64,000 nt of DNA from Arthrobacter sp. YD4. GTDB taxonomy: Bacteria > Actinomycetota > Actinomycetes > Actinomycetales > Micrococcaceae. Where the stretch lies: NCBI RefSeq assembly GCF_030410515.1, contig NZ_JAUHHD010000001.1, positions 248,001-312,000 on the forward strand. The letters are read 5' to 3'. Positions 19,457 through 27,465 of this stretch are shown here, piece by piece. Every line of letters starts with the position of its first letter. Positions within the stretch are counted from its first letter, which is position 1. The position numbers and the translations under genes were made by a program. Below the pieces are notes generated by a model. That model was given only the letters and a program-made list of their open reading frames with translations, made no database searches and was not told the DNA's origin.

Positions 19457-19462
19457 TACACT
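19457..19462 (+). promoter_or_regulatory. -10 box of GH4 gene (leaderless)
   Basis: TACACT, 6 nt before the ATG at 19469. With the kinase -10 box it forms a compact divergent promoter pair, so the two -35 regions must overlap or interleave. Confidence 0.5.
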
Positions 19463-19468
19463 GCTGGC

Positions 19469-20947
19469 ATGCGGCTCATGGTTGCCGGCGGCGGCGGGTT
19501 CCGGGTGCCGCTCATTTACCGGGCGCTCTGCACCGGCCCGTACGCCGGGCTGGTGGACGAGTGCGTGCTGTACGACGTCGATGCGCACCGGCTGGAGGCC
19601 ATCGGGGCGGTGCTGGCGTCGTTCCGGGCCGGGCTTCCGGACGGTGCGCCCGCCCCGGCGGTTCGGATATCCACGTCCCTGGAGTTGGCCCTCACCGGGG
19701 CGGACATGGTCTTCGCCGCCGTCCGCCCCGGCGGAACCGCGGGACGAGTGGCGGACGAACGGGTGGCTCAGGGCCTAGGGCTGCTGGGACAGGAAACCAC
19801 CGGCGCGGGTGGGATCTCGTACGCGCTGCGGAGCATCCCCCCGATGCTCGAGCTCGCCGAGGCCATGCGGCGATTGTGTCCCGGGGCCTGGCTGGTGAAC
19901 TTCACCAACCCGGCAGGGATGGTCACGGAGGCCCTGATCCCGGTGCTGGGGCCGAAGGTGGTCGGGATCTGTGATTCCGCCGGCGGCCTGGCCCATCGGG
20001 CGGCGCGGGCCGCCGGGGTAGCACTGCCGGACGGCGTTCTGGCGGGGGTGGGCTATTACGGGCTGAACCATCTCGGCTGGCTGTACCGGCTTGAGGCCGA
20101 CGGCCGGGACCTCCTGCCGGAGCTGCTGGCCGATCCGCGGAAACTGGCCGGGGTCGAGGAGGGCCGCCTTTTTTCCCCGGAACTTCTGGCCCGGCTGGGC
20201 TGCCTGCCGAACGAGTACCTCTTCTACTACTACGCCGCAGGGCAGGCCGCCGCCGCGATGCGGTCCGCGGCGGAGACCCGCGGCGAGTCCATCCACCGGC
20301 AGCAGGCCGGGCTGTACCCGCGGCTGGCCGGGGCGGGGGCGGAGGCCTACGCGCTGTGGGACGCCGCGCGCCGGTCCCGCGAGGAGGGCTACCTCGCCGA
20401 GGCCAGGCCAGGCGGCGAACACCGGGACGAGGAGGATCTCGCCGGGGGCGGGTACGAGAGGGTGGCGCTGGCCCTGATGCGGGCGCTCTCCGGCGGCCCG
20501 GAGACGGAGTTGATCCTCAACGTCCCCAACACCCGGCCGCCCACAGGGCCCGGCGGAGGCGGGGGTCCTGCCATCCCGGGCCTGCCGGCGGACGCCGTCG
20601 TCGAGGTGCCGTGCCGCGTCAATGCCGACGGCGTCGTTCCGCTCGCCCAGGACCGCCCGGCCCAGGCGCAGCTGGACCTGATGCGCCGGGTGAAAGAGGT
20701 CGAGCGGCTGGTGGTCCGGGCCACGACGCCGGGGCCGGACTCACGGTCGGGTGTTCAGGGGAGCGACGGCACCGCCGGCGGCGGTTCCAGCGCTATCTCC
20801 GGATCGGCACGAAGGGAAGCCGCGCTGACCGCCTTCGCCCGCCACCCGCTGGTCGACTCCGAGGTACTGGCCGCGAGGTTGCTGGCCGGGTACGAGGCGG
20901 CCTTCCCCCGGCTCGCCGCGCTGTGGCAGGACTCACCGGGCCGTTGA
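19469..20947 (+). CDS. Glycoside hydrolase family 4 enzyme, specificity uncertain
   Basis: NAD- and metal-dependent glycosidase of family GH4, 492 residues. The NAD loop is GGGGFRVP (7-14); NFTNPAGMVTEA (144-155) is the sugar/NAD motif, and GICDS (166-170) holds the metal ligand Cys168; Asn200-His201 give the second ligand. The overall wording resembles 6-phospho-beta-glucosidases, but the residues after Cys168 are DSA, unlike the CNVP type of that class. A Gly/Ser-rich insertion lies near residues 420-450. The partner kinase gene diverges from it, so the substrate may be a phosphorylated disaccharide. Confidence 0.82.
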   Translation: MRLMVAGGGGFRVPLIYRALCTGPYAGLVDECVLYDVDAHRLEAIGAVLASFRAGLPDGAPAPAVRISTSLELALTGADMVFAAVRPGGTAGRVADERVAQGLGLLGQETTGAGGISYALRSIPPMLELAEAMRRLCPGAWLVNFTNPAGMVTEALIPVLGPKVVGICDSAGGLAHRAARAAGVALPDGVLAGVGYYGLNHLGWLYRLEADGRDLLPELLADPRKLAGVEEGRLFSPELLARLGCLPNEYLFYYYAAGQAAAAMRSAAETRGESIHRQQAGLYPRLAGAGAEAYALWDAARRSREEGYLAEARPGGEHRDEEDLAGGGYERVALALMRALSGGPETELILNVPNTRPPTGPGGGGGPAIPGLPADAVVEVPCRVNADGVVPLAQDRPAQAQLDLMRRVKEVERLVVRATTPGPDSRSGVQGSDGTAGGGSSAISGSARREAALTAFARHPLVDSEVLAARLLAGYEAAFPRLAALWQDSPGR

Positions 20948-20992
20948 GGAAAAACCCGGCGGAGGGGAAAGCCTGCGTGGGAGCGGACGTAC

Positions 20993-21529
20993 CTACAACA
21001 TCCGGTGCATGACATGCAGGCCCACGAACCCTTGCTCCGGGTGCTGGAAGGCTTCGGGAATGGTGGCCAGGATGGTGAAGCCCATGCCCTGCCAGGCGGC
21101 GACCGCCCTGACGTTGGTTTCCACCACGGCGTTGAACTGCATGGCCCGGAAGCCCTCCCGGCGGGCGGCGTCGAGGGAGTAGGTGCAGAGCGCGCGGGCC
21201 AGGCCGCGGCCACCAAACCCGGCCCGCACCATGTAGCCCGCATTCGCCACGTGGCGCCCGCCGCCACCTTGGTTGGCGTGCAGCTCCCCCGTGCCCAGCA
21301 CGACGCCGTCGTGCTCGCCTGTGCCCACGGCGACGAAGGTGCGGCCCGGCGCCGTCTTGACCCACTTGGACCGCGCAGCGTCCTCGGTGGTGTCCCGGTC
21401 CCAGGTGAAGGTCTCACCGGCACGGATCACCGGCTCCAGGATTTCCCAGATGCCGGGCCAGTCGCGGTCCATGGCGTCCCTGATGATCCAGTCGGCGGTT
21501 TCCTGCGGGGCCTTGTCAACGGTGCTCAC
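20993..21529 (-). CDS. GNAT family N-acetyltransferase
   Basis: Single-domain GNAT enzyme, 178 residues from the GTG at 21529. It has WIIRDAMDRDWPGIWEILEPVI at the N-terminus, GYMVRAGFGGRGLARALC as the acetyl-CoA loop and NAVVETNVRAVAAWQGMGF near the C-terminus. This pattern is close to the phosphinothricin/methionine-sulfoximine type and to general small-molecule acetyltransferases; the acceptor is unknown. TACGGT seven bases before the GTG supports this start. It is convergent with the GH4 gene and divergent from mshA. Confidence 0.8.
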   Translation of the reverse strand: MSTVDKAPQETADWIIRDAMDRDWPGIWEILEPVIRAGETFTWDRDTTEDAARSKWVKTAPGRTFVAVGTGEHDGVVLGTGELHANQGGGGRHVANAGYMVRAGFGGRGLARALCTYSLDAARREGFRAMQFNAVVETNVRAVAAWQGMGFTILATIPEAFQHPEQGFVGLHVMHRML

Positions 21530-21536
21530 AGCGGCC

Positions 21537-21542
21537 ACCGTA
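21537..21542 (-). promoter_or_regulatory. -10 box of GNAT gene (leaderless)
   Basis: TACGGT on the minus strand, 7 nt before the GTG at 21529. Confidence 0.45.
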
Positions 21543-21694
21543 CCAGCGGGGCTCGGACGGGGCACGGCGGGGCACCCGCGGGCGCCGGCCGGCCGGGTCC
21601 CGGGCGGCAACCCGAGCCCCCGCAGGAGTAGTGTTTTACCGAATCCACGTCCCCGGAACGCCGGGAACCGCACCCTGAGAGGAAGGACACCACG

Positions 21695-22960
21695 ATGCCG
21701 CTGGTCCGTCGGGTCGCATTCCTCTCGCTGCACACCTCCCCCATGGAACAGCCCGGATCCGGCGACGCCGGCGGCATGAACGTCTACATCCGGGCCCTGG
21801 CCGCAGCCCTCGCGGAATCCGGCGTCGAGGTGGAGATTTTCACCCGCTCCACCGCGGCGGACCAGCCCGCCGTCGAGCACCCATCCCCCGGCGTGTGCGT
21901 GCACAACGTCTTCGCCGGGCCGGCGCGGAAAGTTCCCAAGGAGGAACTACCCGCGCTGCTGCACACGATGGTCGCGGAGATCGACCGGATCAAAGCCGAC
22001 CAGCCGCGCGGCCGGTACGACCTGATCCACTCGCACTACTGGGTCTCGGGGGTCGCGGGGCTGGAGCTGTCGGAGCTTTGGGGCGTGCCGCTGGTCCACA
22101 CAATGCACACCATGGCCAAGGTCAAGAATCTGCTGCTGGAGTCCGGTGAAAGGCCCGAGCCGCGGCGCCGCGAAGAGGGCGAACACCGGATCGTCGACGG
22201 CGCCACCCGCCTGATCGCGAACACCGCGGCGGAGGCTGCGGAACTGGTCTCGCACTACGACGCGGACCCGGACCGGATTGACGTCGCCCCGCCCGGGGTT
22301 GACCTCGATGTCTTCACCCCGGCGTTCCGGGCCAAGGCCCGCAGCGACCACGGCGTGCCGCCGGGCCGTTTCCACCTGCTCTTCGCCGGCCGGATCCAGC
22401 GCCTGAAAGGCCCGCAAATCCTGATCAAGGCCGCGGCCCTGCTGCGTGCCCGGCGCCCCGACATTGACCTGCAGGTCACCATCCTCGGCGCGGTGAGCGG
22501 GGCGAAGGACTTCGACCTCCAGGCCCTGATCACCGCCGCAGGGATGGACGACGTCGTCACCCACCACCCGCCGGTCAGCGCGCCGAAACTGGCCGGCTGG
22601 TACCGCTCCGCCGACGTCGTCGTCATGCCCTCCTACAGCGAATCCTTCGGCCTGGTGGCACTGGAGGCCCAGGCCTGCGGCACCCCCGTGGTCGCCACCC
22701 GGGTGGGCGGACTCTCCCGCGCCATCTTCGACGGCAGGACCGGGCTGCTGGTGGAGGGGCACAAGGCCTCGGACTGGGCGGACGCCCTCGAATCCCTGCA
22801 CGACGACCCGCTGACCCGCGAAGACATGGGCCGCGCGGCGTCCGTGCATGCCCAGGGATTCGGCTGGCACCACACGGCCGCGCTGACGCTGGAGAGCTAC
22901 CAGGGCGCGCTGGTCCAGTATTTTGGAACACGAAGCACCACGGCGGTGCCCGCTCCCTGA
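21695..22960 (+). CDS. mshA: D-inositol-3-phosphate glycosyltransferase MshA
   Basis: First step of mycothiol synthesis: joins GlcNAc from UDP-GlcNAc to 1L-inositol 3-phosphate; cytosolic GT-B enzyme of family GT4. It has 421 residues; LHTSPMEQPGSGDAGGMNVYIR (12-33) is the MshA N-terminal signature and PSYSESFGLVALEAQACGTP the C-terminal donor-binding motif. The ATG at 21695 follows GAGAGGAAGGA. The substrate inositol phosphate comes from Ino1, encoded 3.3 kb downstream, while glmS and glmM supply the GlcNAc side. Confidence 0.96.
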   Translation: MPLVRRVAFLSLHTSPMEQPGSGDAGGMNVYIRALAAALAESGVEVEIFTRSTAADQPAVEHPSPGVCVHNVFAGPARKVPKEELPALLHTMVAEIDRIKADQPRGRYDLIHSHYWVSGVAGLELSELWGVPLVHTMHTMAKVKNLLLESGERPEPRRREEGEHRIVDGATRLIANTAAEAAELVSHYDADPDRIDVAPPGVDLDVFTPAFRAKARSDHGVPPGRFHLLFAGRIQRLKGPQILIKAAALLRARRPDIDLQVTILGAVSGAKDFDLQALITAAGMDDVVTHHPPVSAPKLAGWYRSADVVVMPSYSESFGLVALEAQACGTPVVATRVGGLSRAIFDGRTGLLVEGHKASDWADALESLHDDPLTREDMGRAASVHAQGFGWHHTAALTLESYQGALVQYFGTRSTTAVPAP

Positions 22961-23032
22961 CCGGGAGCCCCGCCGGACGCTTGGCCGGGACCGCCGGCAC
23001 AGCGAATCCACGCCACGAGCCGAAGGACGCCG

Positions 23033-24736
23033 ATGTCAGCCCCCACCTCCCCCGCCGCGCCCGTTCCCAGCGACCTCGAGATCGCCCGGCGCGCCACCAT
23101 GCGGCCCATCGACGAGGTCGCGGCCGCCGCCGGGATCAACCCCGAGGCGCTGGAACACTACGGCCGGTACAAGGCCAAGATCGATCCGGCCCGGCTCACC
23201 GGCGCCGCTACTCCGGCCCGCGGCAAGGTGGTGCTCGTTTCGGCCATGTCACCCACCCCTGCCGGGGAGGGCAAGTCCACCACCACCGTCGGCCTGGCCG
23301 ATTCCCTGGCCCGCGCCGGCCACCGGGTCATGATCGCGCTGCGCGAGCCCTCGCTGGGCCCCATCCTGGGGATGAAGGGCGGCGCCACCGGCGGAGGCTA
23401 CTCCCAGGTGCTGCCGATGGACGAGATCAACCTGCACTTCACCGGCGACTTCCACGCCATCACCTCCGCCAACAACGCCCTGATGGCGCTGGTGGACAAC
23501 CACATCTATCAGGGCAACGCGCTGAACATCGACCCTCGGCGCATGACGTTCAAGCGGGTCCTGGACATGAACGACCGGGCCCTCCGCGAGGTCGTGATCG
23601 GGCTCGGCGGCCCGACCCAGGGCGTGCCGCGGCAGGACGGGTTCGACATCACGGTCGCCTCCGAGATCATGGCCGTCTTCTGCCTCGCCACGGACCTGGA
23701 CGACCTTCGCTCCCGGCTGGGCCGGATCACCTTCGGCTACACCTACGACCGGGAGCCGGTCACGGTCGCCCACCTCGGCGTCGAGGGTGCCCTGACCATG
23801 CTGCTCAAGGACGCGATCAAGCCCAACCTGGTGCAGACCATCGCCGGCACACCCGCCCTGGTCCACGGCGGTCCCTTCGCCAACATCGCCCACGGCTGCA
23901 ACTCCCTGATCGCCACGCAGACGGCCCGCTCCCTGGCGGACATTGTGGTCACCGAGGCCGGCTTCGGCGCCGACCTGGGCGCGGAGAAGTACATGGACAT
24001 CAAGTCGCGGGTGGGCGATGTGGCACCGTCCGCCGTCGTCGTGGTCGCCACCGTCCGCGCCCTCAAGATGCACGGCGGGGTGGCCAAGGACCGGCTCCAG
24101 GAGCCCGACGTCGATGCCCTCGCCGCCGGCGTCGCGAACCTGCAGCGGCACATCCGCAACATCGGCAAGTTCGGCATCACCCCGGTGGTGGCGATCAACA
24201 AGTTCGGCACAGACAGCCAGGAGGAACTCGACTGGCTGCTGGCCTGGTGCAAGGCGGAGGGTGTCGAGGCCGCCGTCGCCGACGTCTGGGGTCGGGGCGG
24301 CGGGGGCGACGGCGGCGACGAACTCGCCGCGAAGGTTGCCGCAGCAATCGAGGCCCCGCATGGGTTCGCCCCGCTGTACCCGCTGGAGCTGTCCGTGGAG
24401 GACAAGATCCGCACCATCGTCCAGGAAATCTACGGCGCCGACGGCGTGGAATTCTCCGTGCCGGCGCTGAAGCGGCTGGCCGACATCGAGAAGAACGGCT
24501 GGTCCTCGATGCCCGTGTGCATGGCCAAGACGCAGTACTCGTTCAGTGACGACGCCACCAAGCTGGGCGCACCGAAGGGTTTCACCGTGCATGTCCGGGA
24601 CCTGATCCCCAAGACCGGAGCGGGCTTCATCGTGGCCCTCACCGGCGCCGTGATGACCATGCCCGGGCTGCCCAAGGTCCCGGCGGCAATGCGGATGGAC
24701 GTCGACGCCGACGGCAACCCGGTCGGCCTCTTCTAA
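23033..24736 (+). CDS. fhs: Formate--tetrahydrofolate ligase
   Basis: Makes 10-formyl-THF from formate, THF and ATP for purine synthesis. It has 567 residues with the ATP loop [10 protein letters not shown] (74-83) and family blocks [35 protein letters not shown] and VDNHIYQGN. The ATG at 23033 is preceded by GAAGGAC. It lies 72 bp after mshA on the same strand and may be cotranscribed. Immediately after its stop the 32-bp repeat array begins. Confidence 0.96.
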   Translation: MSAPTSPAAPVPSDLEIARRATMRPIDEVAAAAGINPEALEHYGRYKAKIDPARLTGAATPARGKVVLVSAMSPTPAGEGKSTTTVGLADSLARAGHRVMIALREPSLGPILGMKGGATGGGYSQVLPMDEINLHFTGDFHAITSANNALMALVDNHIYQGNALNIDPRRMTFKRVLDMNDRALREVVIGLGGPTQGVPRQDGFDITVASEIMAVFCLATDLDDLRSRLGRITFGYTYDREPVTVAHLGVEGALTMLLKDAIKPNLVQTIAGTPALVHGGPFANIAHGCNSLIATQTARSLADIVVTEAGFGADLGAEKYMDIKSRVGDVAPSAVVVVATVRALKMHGGVAKDRLQEPDVDALAAGVANLQRHIRNIGKFGITPVVAINKFGTDSQEELDWLLAWCKAEGVEAAVADVWGRGGGGDGGDELAAKVAAAIEAPHGFAPLYPLELSVEDKIRTIVQEIYGADGVEFSVPALKRLADIEKNGWSSMPVCMAKTQYSFSDDATKLGAPKGFTVHVRDLIPKTGAGFIVALTGAVMTMPGLPKVPAAMRMDVDADGNPVGLF

Positions 24737-24738
24737 CC

Positions 24739-24985
24739 CCCCCTCACATCCGGCACTTATCGACGAAACCCTCCCCCACATCCGGCCCTCCCGAACCCGG
24801 ACCCTCCCTCACATCCGGCACCGACCGACGAAACGCTCCCGCACGTCCGGCACCGACCGACGAAACGCTCCCTCACGTCCGGCACCGACCGACGAAACGC
24901 TCCCGCACGTCCGGCACCGACCGACGAAACGCTCCCTCACGTCCGGCACCGATCGTCGAAACGCTCCCTCACGTCCGTCGCGGCT
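24739..24985 (-). repeat. 32-bp tandem repeat array A (8 units)
   Basis: Eight units beginning at 24739, 24771, 24804, 24836, 24868, 24900, 24932 and 24964: a period of exactly 32 bp with one 33-bp step. On the minus strand each unit has the core GAGGGAGCGT or its GCGGGAGCGT variant. Whole units repeat, spacers included, so this is a tandem array and not CRISPR. Units 4-7 alternate between two core variants, giving a 64-bp higher order. The first two and the last unit are degenerate. The array starts two bases after the fhs stop. Because 32 is not a multiple of three, the apparent reading frames through it are not genes. Confidence 0.92.
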
Positions 24986-24996
24986 TCTTAGACGGC

Positions 24997-25037
24997 TGTG
25001 GATAACTTCTCCAAAGCTTGTCCAAGTCGTCCACAAT
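24997..25037 (+). promoter_or_regulatory. Promoter region of DUF559 gene
   Basis: Short AT-richer stretch between array A and the gene. It contains TGTGGATAA (24997-25005, identical to a DnaA box) and an inverted TCCACA (25030-25035), so TGTGGA and TCCACA face each other across 27 bp. CACAAT (25032-25037) lies six bases before the ATG and may be a -10 box for a leaderless mRNA. Confidence 0.35.
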
Positions 25038-25043
25038 GCCAGC

Positions 25044-25991
25044 ATGAGCGCACGAAGAGAGTTGCCGGAGTCGTTGGAGGCCAGACCGTTCACCCTTACT
25101 TCTGCGATGTCGTTGGGAGTGACGAGAGCCAGGTTGCGGCAGCCGGATGTCCGGCACGTCAGTCGGGGGCTCTACCGGCCCGCAAGTTGGAGCTTCGAGC
25201 TGGAGTCGGCCGCCCGCGCGTTGTCCGAGGCCTCCCCCGGGGCGTGGATCTCACACGTCACGGCCGCTCGGCTTCGCGGCCAACTCTTGCCCCCGTGGCT
25301 CTCGGATTCCGAGGAGTTACACCTGAGCAAGCCCCGCGCGCTCCCGGAAGTCCGTCGGAAAGGAATTGTTGGACACACGGTTGTTGCCTTCGACGACGAG
25401 GTCGAGACCGTTGATGACATCCGGATCAGCACGCGCTCCCGGACGTGGCTCGACCTGGCCAAACGCTTGAACCTGCCTGAGCTGGTCTGCATGGGGGACG
25501 AGCTCGTTCGGATCCCGCGGTTCAACCTGGAGGGACGGAGCGAACCGTTCGGGACCATCGACGGACTGCGTTTGATGCTTTGCCGTCACCCCAATCTGCA
25601 GGGGATCGTCCGCGCCCGGGAAGCCCTGGATCTGATGCGCGTGGGAGCCGACTCAGGGCCTGAGACCCTTCTCCGCCTTGCAATGTGCGACGCCGGGCTT
25701 CCTGAACCGGAGCTTCAAATAGAACTGCGCCCGGGCAGTTCCGCAACCCCGACGGCCGACCTCGGGTACCGGCGTCGACGCCTCGCGATCCAGTACGATG
25801 GCGGTCATCACCTGGAGCCCGCCCAAATCTTCAGCGATCGACGCCGAGATAAGGCCTTCGAAGCCGCTGGCTGGGAAGTGATCCTTTTGACTAAACAAGA
25901 CCTCGCCGACGGTTTCGTTGCCGCGACGTCCAAAATCAAACGTGTCCTACGCAGCGCATACGTTAGCCCGTCAACCGCCGCCGGCTTTTGA
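25044..25991 (+). CDS. AbiEi-like winged-helix plus DUF559 (PD-(D/E)XK nuclease fold) protein
   Basis: A 315-residue protein of a type common in actinobacteria. The N-terminal third (TLTSAMSLGVTRARLRQP, then VSRGLYRP, 17-46) fits the AbiEi antitoxin-type winged helix; residues 235-290 fit DUF559, a Vsr-like nuclease fold. There Asp239 in ADLGY, IQYDGGHH (249-256), Asp265, and Arg268-Asp269 are the expected core, followed by GWEVILLTKQDL. The position that is usually Glu is Gln250. No partner toxin gene is present. The gene is flanked by inverted arrays of one repeat family and is less GC-rich than its neighbours, suggesting transfer. The biological role is unknown. Confidence 0.72.
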   Translation: MSARRELPESLEARPFTLTSAMSLGVTRARLRQPDVRHVSRGLYRPASWSFELESAARALSEASPGAWISHVTAARLRGQLLPPWLSDSEELHLSKPRALPEVRRKGIVGHTVVAFDDEVETVDDIRISTRSRTWLDLAKRLNLPELVCMGDELVRIPRFNLEGRSEPFGTIDGLRLMLCRHPNLQGIVRAREALDLMRVGADSGPETLLRLAMCDAGLPEPELQIELRPGSSATPTADLGYRRRRLAIQYDGGHHLEPAQIFSDRRRDKAFEAAGWEVILLTKQDLADGFVAATSKIKRVLRSAYVSPSTAAGF

Positions 25992-26000
25992 TGTCGATTT

Positions 26001-26220
26001 GAGGGAGCGTCCCGACGGAACCCGCCGATCGTGAGGGAGCGTCCCGACGGAACCCGCCGATCGTGAGGGAGCGTCCTAACGAAACCCGCCAATCCTGAGG
26101 GAGCGTGCGGACAGGAATGTCCCTCCGGCAGGAAACCACAATGCTCCCGCACCGGAAGTGCGGGAGCGTCGTGGTGGAACGGGCCGGATCTGAGGGAGCG
26201 TCCGGAGGCGGGGAAGGGTT
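26001..26220 (+). repeat. 32-bp repeat array B (7 cores, one inverted)
   Basis: Direct cores at 26001, 26033, 26065, 26097, 26160 and 26192 (32-bp steps, one of 63), plus one inverted core at 26143-26152. The core GAGGGAGCGT is the same as in array A, and full units of A (reverse-complemented) and B agree at 22 of 32 positions. The array begins nine bases after the DUF559 stop and ends next to the ino1 stop, so no ordinary intergenic DNA is left on this side. Confidence 0.9.
26143..26167. terminator. Perfect hairpin made of two opposed repeat cores
   Basis: GCTCCCGCAC - 5 nt - GTGCGGGAGC, a perfect 10-bp stem. Both arms are the repeat core in opposite orientation. It lies between the convergent DUF559 and ino1 genes and could stop transcription from both sides. 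Confidence 0.6.
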
Positions 26221-27306
26221 TTAGCGCTCCAGGTCCCCGCGGATGAAGGCCTCGACCTTCTCACGGCCGAGATCGTCGTTGAACTGCTCCGGCGGGGACT
26301 TCATGAAGTAGCTCGAGGCGGAGAGCAGCGGGCCGCCGATGCCGCGGTCCAGGCCGATCTTGGCGGCGCGGACGGCGTCGATGATCACGCCGGCGGAGTT
26401 GGGCGAGTCCCAGACCTCCAGCTTGTACTCCAGCGACACGGGGGCGTCGCCGAAGTTGCGGCCCTCGAGGCGGACGAAGGCCCACTTGCGGTCGTCCAGC
26501 CACTGCACGTAGTCGGACGGGCCGATGTGCACGTCGCGCGCTGCGAGGTCGGCCTCGACGTTGGAGGTCACGGCCTGGGTCTTGGAGATCTTCTTGGACT
26601 CGAGCCGGTCGCGTTCCAGCATGTTCTTGAAGTCCATGTTGCCGCCGACGTTCAGCTGGTAGGTGCGGTCCAGGGTTACGCCGCGGTCCTCGAACAGCTT
26701 GGCCATCACGCGGTGGGTGATGGTGGCACCGATCTGGCTCTTGATGTCGTCGCCCACGATCGGGACGCCGGCCTCGGTGAACTTGTCCGCCCACTTCTTG
26801 GTTCCGGCGATGAAGACCGGCAGGGCGTTGACGAAGGCGACGCCGGCGTCGATGGCGCACTGGGCGTAGAACTCGGCTGCTTCCTGCGAACCGACGGGCA
26901 GGTAGCAGACCATGACGTCCACCTGGGCGTCCTTGAGTGCCTGGACGACGTCGACCGGCTCCTCCGGGGACTGCTCGATGGTCTCGAGGTAGTACTTGCC
27001 GAGGCCGTCGAGGGTGGGGCCGCGCTGGACGGTGACACCGGTCGGCGGGACGTCCGCGATCTTGATGGTGTTGTTTTCGCTGGCGAGGATGGCGGCGGAG
27101 AGGTCCTGGCCCACCTTCTTGCCGTCGACGTCGAACGCCGCCACGAACTGGACGTCGTTGACGTGGTACTTGCCGAACTGGACGTGCATCAGACCCGGGA
27201 TCGTGGCCTCGGGATCGGCGTCCCGGTAGTACTCGACACCCTGGACCAGCGAGGTGGCGCAGTTACCCACGCCCACGATTGCAACACGAATCGGATTTGC
27301 AGACAC
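26221..27306 (-). CDS. ino1: Inositol-3-phosphate synthase
   Basis: Converts glucose 6-phosphate to inositol 3-phosphate with NAD+; feeds mycothiol and phosphatidylinositol synthesis. It has 361 residues, with the NAD loop [10 protein letters not shown] (11-20), [15 protein letters not shown] in the catalytic region and [11 protein letters not shown], all as in the actinobacterial enzyme. The GTG at 27306 has AAGGGAG upstream. The mRNA leader from a TAGAAT box at 27399 would contain strong hairpins. Its 3' end abuts repeat array B. Confidence 0.97.
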   Translation of the reverse strand: MSANPIRVAIVGVGNCATSLVQGVEYYRDADPEATIPGLMHVQFGKYHVNDVQFVAAFDVDGKKVGQDLSAAILASENNTIKIADVPPTGVTVQRGPTLDGLGKYYLETIEQSPEEPVDVVQALKDAQVDVMVCYLPVGSQEAAEFYAQCAIDAGVAFVNALPVFIAGTKKWADKFTEAGVPIVGDDIKSQIGATITHRVMAKLFEDRGVTLDRTYQLNVGGNMDFKNMLERDRLESKKISKTQAVTSNVEADLAARDVHIGPSDYVQWLDDRKWAFVRLEGRNFGDAPVSLEYKLEVWDSPNSAGVIIDAVRAAKIGLDRGIGGPLLSASSYFMKSPPEQFNDDLGREKVEAFIRGDLER

Positions 27307-27377
27307 GAAACTCCCTTAGAGAACCAACAGGTGCCCGGCGAGGCCGTACCGCGAGGGGACGGCGAAGAAGCGGGCAC

Positions 27378-27404
27378 GACGCCGTGCGGCGTCCTTGCAT
27401 TCTA
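27378..27404 (-). promoter_or_regulatory. ino1 -10 box and leader hairpin
   Basis: TAGAAT on the minus strand (27404-27399) is followed by a perfect 7-bp inverted repeat (27378-27393), which would be the first structure in an ino1 leader of about 85 nt. Further inverted GTGCCCG/CGGGCAC pairing is possible downstream. No -35 element is evident. Confidence 0.4.
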
Positions 27405-27407
27405 GTC

Positions 27408-27450
27408 AACGGTGCCGCGGGCGGGGTTTGTTCCCGTCCGCGGTACCGTT
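27408..27450 (-). terminator. Terminator after the tre/AKR operon
   Basis: Long inverted repeat: 18-base arms starting AACGGT and ending ACCGTT around a 7-nt loop, with two non-Watson-Crick positions. It lies 15 bp after the aldo/keto reductase stop and just upstream of the ino1 -10 box. Confidence 0.65.
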
Positions 27451-27465
27451 TCGATAACGGACCGG

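Noticed and set aside
24997..25005. DnaA box as sign of a replication origin
   Set aside because: Only one perfect box, no dnaA or dnaN nearby and no box cluster; more likely a local regulatory site or chance.
24809..25093. Open frame on the minus strand through array A, with Arg/Cys/Val repeats
   Set aside because: It is made by the 32-bp repeat, which changes frame each unit; no binding site and no protein similarity.
25044..25991. Complete AbiE-type toxin-antitoxin system
   Set aside because: Only the AbiEi-like winged helix is present, fused to DUF559; no AbiEii nucleotidyltransferase toxin gene is adjacent.
24739..26220. CRISPR array
   Set aside because: The sequences between cores are themselves repeated, the unit is only 32 bp in total, and no cas genes are present. 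These are tandem or REP-like repeats.
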